Positions 1 through 11,030 of a stretch of DNA of 64,000 nucleotides are shown piece by piece. The stretch's first letter is position 1; each line of letters opens with the position of its first letter. The DNA is from Scolanthus callimorphus (lineage: Eukaryota > Cnidaria > Anthozoa > Actiniaria > Edwardsiidae), in NCBI GenBank assembly GCA_033964015.1, contig CM066915.1, positions 496,001 to 560,000 on the forward strand, given 5' to 3'. The position numbers and the translations under genes were made by a program. Under the pieces are notes generated by a model. The model saw nothing but the letters and a program-made list of their open reading frames with translations, had not been told where the DNA came from and made no database searches.

Positions 1-1560
1 GCATAGCACGAGCTCAATAAGCTTGCACAGTATTTTTGTGAAGAAATATAAGACGGTAATTGAATTTTTTTTAGTGTAGCTTCTAAAATATTTTTATTGA
101 CATAAGTGTTCTGAAATTGAAGAAAATTGCACAGCCTTAATTGGGCGGGCTAATAGGAACATGGTATAATAACGTTCCCTTATGTACACTTTAGAATTAG
201 TTTTCACTATATTCTCAAATATCGACAATATTAATCTCTTCCTAAAAAACGCCCAAGCAGATTTATTTAACAGTAAGTTAAATCCTATCAGAAGCCAATA
301 AAATATTTAAAACTGAAGCCATCAAATTAAAATATTACAATTGGCAATTGGCGTTTGCCACATAGTTTCCACAGTTTCCACAACTATATCACTGAGTAGT
401 ACATTTGTAAATATTCAACTTCTGACTAGGCTATTCAATTTACAGATCCTATGAAATGCTGACAAACGTCACTTAAAATGACAATCACCAATGGGACCCG
501 ATGCAGCTGATGAAATAAGCATACAAAACATTGTGTCTTGCAAACTGTATAGAATAATACAACTCTCTACAACAGAAAATTAACTACGTTGAATAACTAG
601 GCTTGCCACAATATTCGGCCAGCATTTTGATCAACTTGCCGTTTGCTCGAAACTTTAAGTTGCTCAAGAGTTGTGGATTTCCGTGTAAGTTGCTCCAAAG
701 TTGTCTAAATTCTTCAAAAATTCGCAATATTTGGTATTGTCCACAATAGACAACGGTGATAAAGGAAAGTCACGAGACTCAGTGGACTCAGACAAACAAT
801 TCCTCTAAAATCCCATTCAGAAGGATCGCGCTCGAAATACAAGCCAGGGTAGGAGTACATACAAGCTCTGCTATAATGAGTGGAATTACCAGTTTACCAA
901 TCATTTTGTATCGTTCTTTAGAGAGAAAACAGAAAATGGGAGAAACGTGCATTTGCTTGTTTGGGTTTTTAATTATTGTGACGTCAACTGTGCGCAGCGC
1001 TATTGGCAATTTTTACGATGCTGCGCACGCAACATAAATGGGATAAGAAAAATGCTTGTCCGTTTGATAACAAAAGCCGTTCGATCGCCAGAACGAGTCG
1101 GAACGGTTCGAGGGTATTGTTCTCACAACATCGTGAAAACGGTCAAATTGAGATTTCTTTTTTTTGATAGGACACTTATACAATTCTTATTCTAGAATCC
1201 CAAAACAAATTCATGGATCCTGCTAAGAGAACTAGGGATATTGACTGACACACCGATCTATCAAGCGCGCCCGAATGTGTCGCGATGATGTACCGACGAA
1301 ATTACGAAGTCAAACCGATCGCATGCCAACTTGTCGGGGGCTTTCGACGTAACCAAATACGTCATCGGTATGGAATGTTTGGCTTGAGCGCACAGATGCC
1401 TCTTTGCGGGAGAGTCTCTTTCGGTGAGGACTAAGGTTTCGGCTTTCGCAGGTTTGTGATTGGCTAGACTTGTAAAAGTGGCCGTTGTGTCTCAGACGCC
1501 TGAGTCCAGCATTTTCCAGGTCGAAGTCACAGTTTATCCCTGCAGACCGATCTATAAAGC
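1..1560. other. AT-rich intergenic stretch, no gene seen
   Basis: I see no coding region, exon with credible splice sites or RNA gene here. The short reading frames between about 756 and 1195 overlap one another on both strands and resemble no family. About 1350-1450 is similar in direct orientation to 22033-22135, so at least that part is an interspersed repeat. Confidence 0.6.
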
Positions 1561-1564
1561 CACC

Positions 1565-1950
1565 GTTACACGGTGCAATGTTTTCCGCAACTTGTCGAGA
1601 CAAGTTGCACGGGCCATTGCAGCGTGTAACACCCTCTGCAACGTTGCGAGACAGGTTACTGCAACCGTTGCAGCAAGTAGGAATCGATTCTACTTGTCGC
1701 AACGGATTGCGGCAACTCTCGCATTTCAGGGGGTAACAGCGATCTTGCAACTTGTCTCGCAATTTCGTTCCCAGAAGCCATCTCGGGCTTCTTTGCACAT
1801 GTGCGTTCTGTATCAAAATGGCGGAAAAAAGTAAAAGTTCGACACGTTGCGAGCGATCATTGCGAACTAATATCAGCTGCAGTGGCTCTTGCAACTTGTC
1901 TCGCAATATGGATTGCGAGACAAGTTGCAGAAAACATTGCACCGTGTAAC
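1565..1950. mobile_element. TIR element (MITE-like), terminus GTTACACGGTGCAATG
   Basis: The left end, GTTACACGGTGCAATG followed by a CAACTTGTC-type motif, returns as its reverse complement at 1920-1950. CAACTTGTCTCGCAAC-like words recur inside and again at about 25020 and 25141. No transposase frame is present. The long minus-strand frame over 1310-2044 is a product of this repeat structure. Confidence 0.7.
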
Positions 1951-2010
1951 TCCACCTTAAAGCCGGTAAAGAGTGAAGCTTAACACTTTTATTCTTTCGA
2001 TTACAGCCTT

Positions 2011-2213
2011 TTGCGTTTGACTGTTTAACCCTAACAGTTCGCACGTTAACGTTGGAAAATTGCGATTCTAGGATGGAACGAGACGTTTCTATGGACAGTG
2101 AAAAATAAACATGGCGGTCGCCCTTGGAAACGTCTCACTTTTTGACTCACAACGCAACGTTCAAACGTTCAAACGTAACGTGCGAACTGTTTGGGTTAAA
2201 CAGTCAAACGCAA
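2011..2213. mobile_element. 203-bp TIR element, terminus TTGCGTTTGACTG
   Basis: Arms of about 45 bp at 2011-2055 and 2169-2213 are near-perfect reverse complements, starting TTGCGTTTGACTGTTTAACC and including CAGTTCGCACGTTA. The size and lack of coding fit a MITE. It lies about 60 bp from the previous TIR element. Confidence 0.75.
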
Positions 2214-2512
2214 TCGGCTGTCAAACAAGCGCGCAAAACAGGTTCTTGCCCCGTTTCACCTGGTGCAGTGAACTGGGCTTCCGTCGCGACAGAAAGCCAG
2301 TCAACTGCAGGGAGAATCCTCCAATGAAATCCCAAACCAAAGGCGACGTTTTGAAAATGCGCAGCGTGTTAATAACGGATTTTATTGTAACGAGCTTCGA
2401 TATTGAGATGAAGTTCTCTTTTAAGACAGTCTGGATTTTTTAGTGATTCGAGCTACGCCTCATGCTGGGTCCTAGAAATAGAAAGTATCAAGTCTGAGCA
2501 TCATTTGAAAAA

Positions 2513-2860
2513 GGTTTGCATGCAAGTGCCAAGTAGTAACTTTAGCTTGTTAGTCCTGTTAAGCATAGTAAAGAGACGTGGCATTTCAAAATGTTTATTA
2601 AATATATAGCGGTTTTTTTTTATAGAATTTCATTTGACATTGAATTTTCATATTAAAGTAATATACTCTTTAGGTAGTGAACTTTAAAATTTAATTTCTC
2701 CGCTTTCCATGAGCACATAAATATTTCATAGCGGGACGAAATAAAGTTCGTATTGCATCATGTAGTAAGTTCTTCCAAAACAAACCAAAATCAAGTGAAG
2801 AGGTCTAAACTTTTGAGTAACAGGAGTTTTGGTTACTTTTCGTCAAAATTAATTCTGTGA
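2513..2860 (+). repeat. GRL upstream block with a diverged copy at 42076-42390
   Basis: Starting at AGGTTTGCATGCAAG, about 340 bp align along their whole length with 42076-42390 in the same orientation. Shared landmarks are TATAGAATTTCA, GGTAGTGAACTT/GGTGAACTT, ACCAAAATCAAG and CTTTTGAGTAAC. The block ends about 110 bp before the GRL start codon, so it is either the promoter/5'UTR of that gene, duplicated elsewhere, or a dispersed repeat that landed here. Confidence 0.65.
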
Positions 2861-2976
2861 AAACCTGTGTTATATACACCAACGGGTGATGATGTTGTGG
2901 AAAAACAGGAACAGGTGAAAAATATTATAACAAAGTCAAACAATGGGAGTCAAAGTCGTGATGAGTTTTAAATTTG

Positions 2977-4170
2977 ATGAACTCAATCAATATAAACAAC
3001 TGCAGCAGTAAAACAAAGTACAGTTACAAAATCGTCTGTAACGAAAAAGAAACCTCAATAACTATGAAATCTCGAGTTTTTCCAGATCAAACTGAGGGAC
3101 ACGATTTTGTGGTCATCGACGTTGAAGAAACAGAAGAAGAGCGGGAAGCTACGAATATAAGCTTGACAAATTCTGGCGAAAAAGCAGACGTCTGCGAAAA
3201 CCAAGAAGCTGAAGTTACAACGAGTTCTGCAACTCACAACTTTATTCTTGAATTAAGGCCTTTGCTTACATTTCTAAAGCTCAGCGGCCTTTCTTTAAGC
3301 GACGAAACCGTGCTTGAACATGATCGAAAAACATCCAAGCCATGGTTTGTATTTCGCTTGGTAACACAGATAGTGTTTACCTGTTTCCTATGGCTTTATC
3401 TGGCTCGCACTGTTGCTTTGTTTTGGATATCTGCTGACGAAAGTACAAGTGCCGTCGCCAACCGGGTTCTTGTAGCCATTTGGGATTCCCAGGTCTGTAT
3501 GCAAGCTACAATTTGCGTGGCGAGCTGGACTAGAATCACCTCTAAGAGTTCATCCTTGAAGACCTTTCTGAACTACTTGGAGGAGCACAAAGAAGAGCTT
3601 GGATGTATCATCAAGAAAGGTTACCTCTCAAAAATAGTCAAAGCCTTTTTCGTTTTCATTCTCGTCAGTATTCTGTCCAACACGACGCTACTAACCGCTA
3701 TAGTAGCGTCCCGGGAAGTTACTTTCATCACGGCTTGGACTGCACCACTCCCAAACACATTACCAATCCAAACCCTTGCTTGCGTTGTGATAATTCCTTC
3801 TACTACGTTGGTATGGGCAGCCCCTATCACGTTCTTCTTTCTCGTTTGTTTCTTTGTTCTACACCAGTGTAAAAACTTAGAGGCTAAAATGAAAGCAAGC
3901 CTTGAAGGAAACAGTCTCCAAGACATACCAGATCTTCGTGGCCTTCACCGCGCGATTTGTGACGAGATATCTTTGGCAGATGAAGTCTTCACCTATATCT
4001 CTATGACGGTATACCTGTCTATGATTCCATTCCTGTGCTTTATGCTCTACAACTTCATCTTTGTCTCTGGTAACACCTTGGCACTTCAGGTGTGCATGGG
4101 GATATGGTCTGTGTTGTTTCTGTGGATACTTGGGCTGTACTCTTTTGGTGGAGCTCTTGTTAATGCAAAG
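2977..4170 (+). CDS. GRL exon 1 (N-terminus and membrane segments 1-6)
   Basis: 398 codons ending at the phase-0 donor AAG|GTAATC. Without splicing the frame runs on only to a stop at 4201, which lies inside an intronic TIR element. The final coding residues (GGALVNAK) match the position where this superfamily has a conserved phase-0 intron. Confidence 0.85.
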
Positions 4171-7100
4171 GTAATCAATAGCTTCCTAAAACGGACCTTG
4201 TAGAAGCCCTAAATGTAATAACTGGCCCTAAGTGTAATAAAGGCCCCAAGTGTAATAAGAAATGGCCCTAAGTGTAATAAAGGCCCCAAATGTAATAAAA
4301 ATTGGCCCTAAGTGTAATAATGGCAATGATCATACAAACTGGCAGGGTAGCAAATGTTGTAAGTTCCCTACAACAGGGATACAGAATAGAACTTAGTTGC
4401 AGGTTTAAGGTCAGCTTCTCAAAGAGTATAGTAGCACACACCTAGTCGTGTTCCATGAGTACCCCGAAGCCGATACTTAATATTACAAAGCCCGCGGTGT
4501 TTGCTTCATATTAGACCCCGATGCGATAGACATATCCGTCCTAGTTGGAGTGACAAATACGGTATTTTGGGACTTTAAAAAGTTGCTGCTCAATAGAGGA
4601 TGGCCGCTTAATTGAGGTATCACTGTAATATATTGATATAACAACGCTGACTTATTCCAACTAGGACGTTGTATGGTCATTGCCATTTATTACACTTAGG
4701 GCCACTTTTTATTACACTTGGGGCCTTTATTACAGTTAGGGCCAATTTTTATTACATTTGGGGCCTTTATTACACTTAGGGCCATTTTTTATTACACTTG
4801 GGGCCTTTATTACACTTAGGGCCAGTTATTACATTTAGGGCTTCTACAGACCTGACGTTTCGCACGGCGCACTGCTCTGTACAGCGACTCGCGAGCTACT
4901 TTTCAGTTCGAAAACGGCGTCATCAAGCGAGCGAGAAATACTAAGAAAAAGTCTCTTTTAGGGATATTGCGCAAAAACCCCTATTTTTATGTTCTTTTTG
5001 ATAAGACTATCGTTTCCCTGTTATATAAAAAGTTTTAAAAAATTCTAACGACAAGTTTTTGAGCTATCGTTATACAAGCCCCGAAATTGGGTTTCTGAAA
5101 GTTAAAAGGCTTCAAATTATTACGGGCTGCGCGCACAATTATGCGTATTTTGCAAGAGTATCCTCAACACACATAGACAATTCAAGATTCTAATTTTTGC
5201 TCTAGGTATTAGGAGTCCAACAGATTACTTCAAACTTGCAAGCGAACCAGATTATGTCTTAAGTGTGCGTTTATATCACACACACACACACATTCATACT
5301 TGTTTCACATAATCCATCACAAAATAGCCCTAGCCAAAACTAGAAATGGGGTATATTTGCGCCATCACAGTTTCTAAACAAGTAAGGGCATCCTCTCTCA
5401 TCGAACGCAATGTGTCATTGAACTGAATTTCTAAAGACACAGGTCAGGAGCTTCGCGAAAACGCGTGTAAATTTAATTATACAACACTAGTAAATCGCGC
5501 GCTCTGATTGGTTGAGAGCCATGTTGCTATAAGAGTACAGATACACGGTTGACAAAAAAAAACCTGTTTCTTGCCGTATAAAAATAGATCTCGTTTTTTG
5601 TGCGTATTAGTGTAATAGATACACAGAAGACGTCACAGAATGTCATGAACAACAGTCACGCAACTCGACTGCGTCTCGTTGCGTACTTTTTTGTTCATGA
5701 CATTTCTGTGACGTCATCTATGTATTTATTACAGTACCACGCACGCAAAACGAGGTCTATTTGTTAATTAAATTACAGAAAATGAGTGTCGGGCAATACA
5801 AAAGAATGGTCTATTGAAGCCTAGAAAAACAGTTGACGCGTCATTTGAGGTTTTAGAAACATACTTTAGGACTCTATCAAAATGAATTCCAGGAAAAACA
5901 TCATATTATGAATTTTTATAGTTTTACATATACCGAGACCTTAAAGAGGCATACAATTAAGAATTATTGGATGAGATTGAGCATGGTAGTGAGATTTGTC
6001 AACGCCGAGGTTTATGCCATCAGCCAAAGCGAAGCTGAGCGGATAACTCGAGGCTAAAAGAACTCGAAGATGAGGCCTTGCTTCCGCTAAACGGTTTTTC
6101 GACTTCAGCTTATACGACCATTGGTATTTTCCTCTTCGTATTCAATACAAATAGCCACATAGTTCATGTTTAGAAATCCTGAGCAATGCTCTCTCGCCAA
6201 AAAATCATAACAGATTCAACGAGAAGATTGGCAAAATTGGCTTTGCTTCCGAAATGAAAGCCAACATGGCGCCCAAACCTATTGGCATGCATTATGACGT
6301 CATTACAGTGCATCAATCCTAATGTCTGTAGTATGACGTCGCGAACTGCGCGCCAACAAGATTTCGCTGCGTACTATTAGCCAATGTGGAATGGGTGAAA
6401 AATAATATTTATTATATCACATTTCTCGACAGATGCACGGACTGATCATTCATCTTCAGGGACTAAACGTGACAAATATACCCAAAGAAGCTAAGACCGA
6501 GGTAAGACGATGTCGATCTAGACATAGTTTATCTAGACAAACTACTAGCCGTGAATTACGCGCTGTTTCCGAAAAGCGCAGTCATTCACCTGAAGCAAAA
6601 CGTCTTGTAAACACTCTTTCTCTTTCTTTATTCACTCTTCTCATATAGTTAATGCTCTTCTTCATAATACAAGTAGTTTTCGAAGTGTTTTGAACATAAG
6701 ATGTTGTTGAAAAATGGCGTCCACACACTTGTTATAGCCCGCCGTGCTTCATGGGAAATTAAGAAGAACGAAATTCGGGTTAACCCAGTGCAAAATTTCT
6801 TGGGAGCGATGTATTGTTGAATCATTTGGCATAAGAAGGGTGCCGTGGACTATTGATCTAAAAGAAACCATTGTATAAAATTGTAAAATTGATGTTTATA
6901 GTGGTAGTGCACTTAAGGCTGGTTTCCTAGCCTGCGTAGCTAGCGGTTTAGTGGGGTTTTAGCAGGTTTTTATCCGCGAAATCTTCGTAGAAGTCGGTAG
7001 TTTGCTTGTTGTTCGATGAGATGGCCGCGCGAGCGCTGGGGCAGAGTGCGCCTGGTTAAAAATTGCGCCCTGGGGGGAGGGTGGGCGGGGAGAAAACGCA

Positions 7101-8270
7101 AGAGATGGAAACCAGCCTTTAGCTAGCCAGCTATTTTACAGACATTTGCCCACATGATGCCTCATGGGCTACAGTTGTGACGGCGCAACCTTTTCTGAAA
7201 TAGACGTATTAAATTTGTTGACTGTGATTTAAAAGTGCGTTGGCGGCGCGGAACCTGGCCTGCTGTAGATACGGAATGAAATCGCGTAGTCGCGGCACGG
7301 TCACGTCGCGGTCACATCGCGCATAACTTTTCATGGTCATACGAAATCTGCTCTATAATGATGAGGATACGTTTTTTTGTAAATACTCTTGGTTTTTTTT
7401 TCAGCTGGTCTTGTTTATTTCCAAGCTTAACGGCCAGGCTATAGGATTCACGGCCGGAAAAATTGTGGTCATTGACAATTCTCTAATACTTACGGTGAGT
7501 TTCAACCCTTGGTTTACCAATAAAGGACTTGCTCAACCATCAGACCATCTTCACAGGGAATTTCTGCAGAAACCCATCCATGGGAAAAGCTGAATTCCCC
7601 TAGGCACACGCATGGGAAGTGTTCGGAATTCACAAGGATAGCCATGTGAAATCCGAACACTTCCCATTCTTCTACCAATATGGGAAATTCAGCTTTTCCC
7701 ATGAATGGGTTTCAGCAGAAATTCCCTGTGCCTATAGACTCACCCCTTTCAGATATAATATCACGGCATAAATTATCATCTAGGGGTTTCCAGGGCCTAT
7801 TTTTTTATGAAATTGAGGTTTTTCTTTATTTTCTATTTTCACCGACCGAGGGGCATAACCAAGTGTCAATCTTGTATTACGCGGGCGCCGATCTTGGGCG
7901 AAGAATTGCATTTTTAGGAACGCCACACAGGAAACCCACGTATGATTCGGCGCCAAACTGACAGAATTAAACATGGCGGCCACGATGCGAGTGGACGAGA
8001 AAAACCCCACAGTTCTTGTCGTTTTAGACGCTGATTGGTCATATGAATCTTGATTTTTTATACTTTTTATAAACCTCTGATTCTAAGATACGTTTTGTTG
8101 TATTTTTCGTCCAAGATCGACGCACGCGTAATACCAAGACGGACACTTCTGGTATGAACTTCTGCTGAAACCAACTACTATATAACACTCACATTTTATC
8201 ACACAAATCTTGTTTTCAGGTGGTTGGAATGATCCTGACGTACTTCGCTCTCCTCTACCAAATAAAGTGA
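2977..8270 (+). CDS. Gustatory-receptor-like (GRL) seven-transmembrane protein, 4 coding exons
   Basis: I assemble this gene from exons 2977-4170, 6433-6501, 7405-7494 and 8220-8270. All three introns are phase 0 with GT-AG ends, giving about 467 residues. The N-terminus (about residues 1-100) is polar and acidic. Six hydrophobic segments follow in exon 1. Exon 3 encodes a Gly-Phe-rich segment (GFTAGKIVVIDNS) and exon 4 ends the protein with TYFALLYQ. This TYhhhhhQ signature near the C-terminus is the hallmark of the insect gustatory/odorant receptor superfamily and its cnidarian GRL relatives, which also share phase-0 introns just before the last membrane segment. GRLs are multipass plasma-membrane proteins; the ligand here is unknown. 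The first in-frame ATG is at 2977, and an out-of-frame upstream ATG at 2961 overlaps it. Every intron carries one or more transposable elements. Family call is firm; function is not inferable. Confidence 0.85.
4199..4848. mobile_element. 650-bp TIR element in GRL intron 1, 5-bp target duplication GACCT
   Basis: The ends TGTAGAAGCCCTAAATG and its reverse complement are flanked by GACCT at 4194-4198 and 4849-4853. Both arms (about 130 bp) are tandem runs of a word like GGCCCTAAGTGTAATAA alternating with GGCCCCAAGTGTAATAA. These are subterminal repeats, of the kind a transposase could bind. There is no internal coding region. It sits only 28 bp inside the intron. Confidence 0.85.
5582..5762. repeat. 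181-bp foldback palindrome in GRL intron 1
   Basis: AAATAGATCTCGTTTT near 5582 pairs with AAAACGAGGTCTATTT near 5746-5761. Inner arms containing GACGTCACAGAATGTCATGA pair with TCATGACATTTCTGTGACGT. The palindrome is interrupted only by a short centre and codes for nothing. Confidence 0.7.
5960..6404. repeat. Interspersed repeat in GRL intron 1, inverted copy at ~27030-27560
   Basis: The stretch from GGATGAGATTGAGCATGGTAGTGAG to the TATTAGCCAATGTGG region matches the reverse complement of about 27040-27560. Shared words include AACAGATTCAACGAGAA, CCTATTGGC, ATGACGTCATTA and GCATCAATCCTAATGTCTGT. No coding is seen. Confidence 0.7.
6433..6501 (+). CDS. GRL exon 2
   Basis: 23 codons between acceptor CTCGACAG and donor GAG|GTAAGA, phase 0 on both sides. 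It starts MHGLIIHLQG and encodes the loop between the sixth and seventh membrane segments. The internal Met at the exon start is not an initiation site. Confidence 0.8.
6914..7121. mobile_element. Small TIR element in GRL intron 2
   Basis: TAAGGCTGGTTTCC at the left end is mirrored by GGAAACCAGCCTTTA at the right end. The interior is GC-rich and non-coding. Confidence 0.55.
7405..7494 (+). CDS. GRL exon 3 (start of membrane segment 7)
   Basis: 30 codons between a long pyrimidine tract ending TTTTCAG and donor ACG|GTGAGT, phase 0. It reads LVLFISKLNGQAIGFTAGKI and onward, the Gly-Phe region that precedes the last membrane segment in the GR/GRL family. Confidence 0.85.
7552..7730. mobile_element. 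MITE family A, copy 1 (GRL intron 3)
   Basis: The ends CACAGGGAATTTCTGCAGAA and TTCAGCAGAAATTCCCTGTG are inverted repeats. Inner inverted motifs CATGGGAAAAGCTGAATT and GGAAGTGTTCGG make the whole 179 bp nearly palindromic. Family A recurs at 9368-9500, 12044-12223 and 17991-18165. Confidence 0.85.
7861..8148. mobile_element. 288-bp TIR element in GRL intron 3
   Basis: AAGTGTCAATCTTGTATTAC at the left and GTAATACCAAGACGGACACTT at the right are diverged inverted repeats about 40 bp long. The centre is non-coding. Confidence 0.65.
8220..8270 (+). CDS. GRL exon 4 with TYxxxxxQ motif and stop
   Basis: 16 codons plus TGA after the acceptor CTTGTTTTCAG, phase 0. It reads VVGMILTYFALLYQIK. The Thr-Tyr and Gln spaced as TYhhhhhQ are the most conserved positions of the family, which supports both this exon and the gene call. 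Confidence 0.85.
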   Translation: MVGMILTYFALLYQIK

Positions 8271-8375
8271 ATGAAAGTATCGAGAAGACTTGCGTATGGC
8301 TTCCCTGACACCCCACCCATCCTGGGCTACGCAACTGAGTCTCACCCTAGCCCATACTCGACAAAAGGCTATTTA

Positions 8376-8650
8376 ACAATTATTCCTCAAGCCCGAATGG
8401 GATCTGAGTCAATAGCTCATAAGGCCGAAAGCCAAATGGGCCTATATTGACTCAGAGGCCATGAGGCCGAGAGGAATAATTGTTTTAGTCAAATCACACT
8501 ATCAAACTAGTAGGTAAATTTCTATAACCATAAAGGTTTTCTGGTCATTAAATTTGCCATTTTCTGGTTTTCAAATCCGACACTTTTCGCTACTAAACCA
8601 ATCAAAACGCGACATTACATTGACAATAGACCACTGTGCGATTTGACTAA
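8376..8650. repeat. Hairpin-bearing interspersed repeat downstream of GRL
   Basis: AACAATTATTCCTC at 8376 pairs with GAGGAATAATTGTT near 8484, with paired inner words (TGAGTCAATA / TATTGACTCA). The adjoining AGTCAAATCACAC near 8486 pairs with GTGCGATTTGACT near 8646. It looks like a foldback element with two nested inverted repeats. Confidence 0.6.
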
Positions 8651-9367
8651 AGATTAGATTATTCTACTCCTAGTACCTCGCACGGAACCAATATGTGATG
8701 GAGGCTCCGGTTGACTGACTCCTGACTCGACGAGTCCTAAACTTAGACGCAGAGACTGCTTCACGTTCATGATCGGTGATAAAAAAGCACCAGTACCCAA
8801 GGGCTGGACCATTAGAAATTGGAGGAGGGATTGGTCCCCACCACCCCTAAAATCAGGTTTATCTTTGATAGGAAATTAACCGCGAGCCATACCATACGAA
8901 AAAAATACGACAATCACCAGATGCCGTTTTCGATTTAATAATTCCTCTATTTCCCGCCTAGATGAGTCGGATGCTATTTTTGCAAATATGTTGTATTTAG
9001 CCTTCAATGTATATTTGATGTCCAGGTAATCCCGCTTTTCAGCCATAGTTACACCTCGCATCAAAAGAAGTAAGACATTAACTCGCCATTTCACCCTTTA
9101 TTAGAGTATAAATATAATCGTTATATTGTCAATAAATAACATCTTAAGTTTAGTGTGTCTACGTGAACTCCCAACAATTTTCCTTAACACGTAAGCACGC
9201 TTGGAAGCTAAGACCCTTATAATGTCTATGTATGTCTATGAGGAGTATTTAGGTATGGGAAAAGGGTCAATGTTCAATGGCAAAAATAGTTGAAGGACGG
9301 AGAGAGAGGGTGAGAGCAATGAAAGAGAACGTTCCTGTCCTTCCACTCTCTCTCCCTCTCCGTTTCT
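8651..9367. other. Non-coding spacer
   Basis: No credible exon or RNA gene seen. A short purine/pyrimidine simple stretch (GAGAGAGGGTGAGAG and its near-complement) lies at about 9299-9360, directly before a family A MITE. Confidence 0.5.
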
Positions 9368-9500
9368 CACAGGGAACTTCTGCAGAAACCCATCCATGGG
9401 ATATGAATAGCCATGGAAAACCCGAACAATTCCCATTCTTCTACCATGGAAGGAGAAATTCAGCTTTTCCCATGGATGGGTTTGTGCAGAAATTCCCTTG
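9368..9500. mobile_element. MITE family A, copy 2 (internally deleted)
   Basis: The left end CACAGGGAACTTCTGCAGAA and right end GCAGAAATTCCCTTG match copy 1. At 133 bp it lacks part of the left interior. CATGGATGGG and CATCCATGGG sit symmetrically inside. Confidence 0.8.
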
Positions 9501-9529
9501 CCATATATGTTTTGGTCGGGGATGATCGT

Positions 9530-9950
9530 CGGAAGTTTTCAGTTTCACCTCTAAAAGATATCAAACATGGCGTGGCTCAATTAATTTCTTACCCTAAAAG
9601 ATACCCTAAAAGATGAGGCCGTGTGTGCCAAGTAGGCGCGAAGGAGACAGGTAACAGGTAAAAGATACCCATCAAGAAATTTCCGTGTTTGACTAAAATC
9701 TGCCTTTAATGTTGTCTATTTTATCGTCTTCTCATCGAATAATCTCTCTTTCTTACACGGCTTTAAGGACCACCACAACGAGACAACACAATTTGGACAC
9801 ATATTTCGGCCCTAAAAGATACCAATCTCCCTAATTTTATTGAAGATTAAGATCACCCCTAAAAGAGACCAAGGCCCCGTGAATTTTAAAACCTCTAAAA
9901 GATACGACGATCAAGCCCGACCAAAAAATATGGGAGTCCCCCTCGGGTCC
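9530..9950. repeat. Dispersed CCCTAAAAGATAC-motif repeat
   Basis: CTCTAAAAGATA / CCCTAAAAGATAC recurs at about 9549, 9593, 9606, 9811, 9856 and 9893. The reverse complement of the same motif (TTTTTAGGGGT) characterises repeats at about 17475-17560, 41465-41600 and 53040-53430, so this is one family or related families. Confidence 0.5.
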
Positions 9951-10294
9951 CTGTGTCTCTTGCCCCATTTGTTTACATCGCCAAAATCTCGCCCGTCGAG
10001 TTTTCTTCGCGTTTCTCGTGGTTTCTCTGATACAAAACCTCACGGGGTACACGTGCGAAGCCCACAGGGCACAATCCTTTGTTGTTACAGTTACAGTGTT
10101 AGAGTATTTCTACTTGGAATACATCGGTGTAGTATTTACTCGAGTATGTTTGCACGTAATATTGATATGTTAGTCATAATAACAAGGAGTTCCATATCCA
10201 AATTATACTGTTTCTGTCATCGGATAGACATTTCACCTGATACATTGGTGCAGTGCTAACTCGAGTAGATGCTAGAGTTTTCATGAGCAACAGG

Positions 10295-10637
10295 GTTAGG
10301 GAAGAGGTCAAAACAACGGTACTCGATAGGTATCCAGAGATGGTGAATAAGGTGGTGGGGTACCGGGTACTACCACCCCCATAGGTATCCAGTGGTTATT
10401 TTCTCGAAGCGCAAATATAATGGATACCCGATTTTATTGCAGAAATGTGCTGTTCTCTTCGTGTAGAGCACATTGATAGGGTTTTCACCATGAATGCATG
10501 ATGCATCAATTATTTCACGAGATATCGGCAGTTGTAAAAACGATTTTTAGGAAAATTGAAAGAGGTGGTGGGTCTCGGGTCCCCACTCCCTAAACTGGAT
10601 ACTTATAAAGTACCGTTGTTTTGACCTCTTCCCTTAC
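10295..10637. mobile_element. MITE family B, copy 1, terminus GGGAAGAGGTCAAAAC
   Basis: The left end GTTAGGGAAGAGGTCAAAAC and the reverse complement of the right end (GTAAGGGAAGAGGTCAAAAC) agree over 28 bases with one mismatch. GGTGGTGGGGTACCGGG and GGTGGTGGGTCTCGGG occur inside. A second copy lies at 54407-54757. Confidence 0.8.
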
Positions 10638-11030
10638 AACCAGATTATTCTGGTTGGCCTAGCCTCACCAAGCTGCTCGGCGAGCCTGTCGCGCTTTGCC
10701 TGGCAATGACGTCACTAGATTTTGCTACCCACCCGAGAAGAGCTGACGCCCATTTGCCTGGCTATGACGTCATTGGCTTAAGAGCTGCCGCCATATTGAA
10801 AGCACAAAGGGGTACATGGGGGTAGCCTGGAAACGAAGCTACGGTTGGCGCTTCCCCTGCCAACCAATCCCCACTCCCACACCACCACCCATTTAACAAT
10901 CCTCAATTATCAACGTGATTAGTCAAACCATGCCCTAAATGTAAAACCGAATTATCCCACCTGTCACTCCCCTACAAAACAGAAGAGCTCCACCTCTATA
11001 TAACTCTTCCCCGAATCACGCCATTGTGCC

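Noticed and set aside
1310..2044. 244-codon minus-strand frame
   Set aside because: It spans a TIR element and its inverted arms, and composition follows repeat words (CNLSRQVAENI). No family resemblance.
4195..4203. TIR element appearing to supply the GRL stop codon (one-residue C-terminal change)
   Set aside because: The frame only reaches the element by reading through the phase-0 donor at 4171. Downstream exons with family motifs show this is intron sequence.
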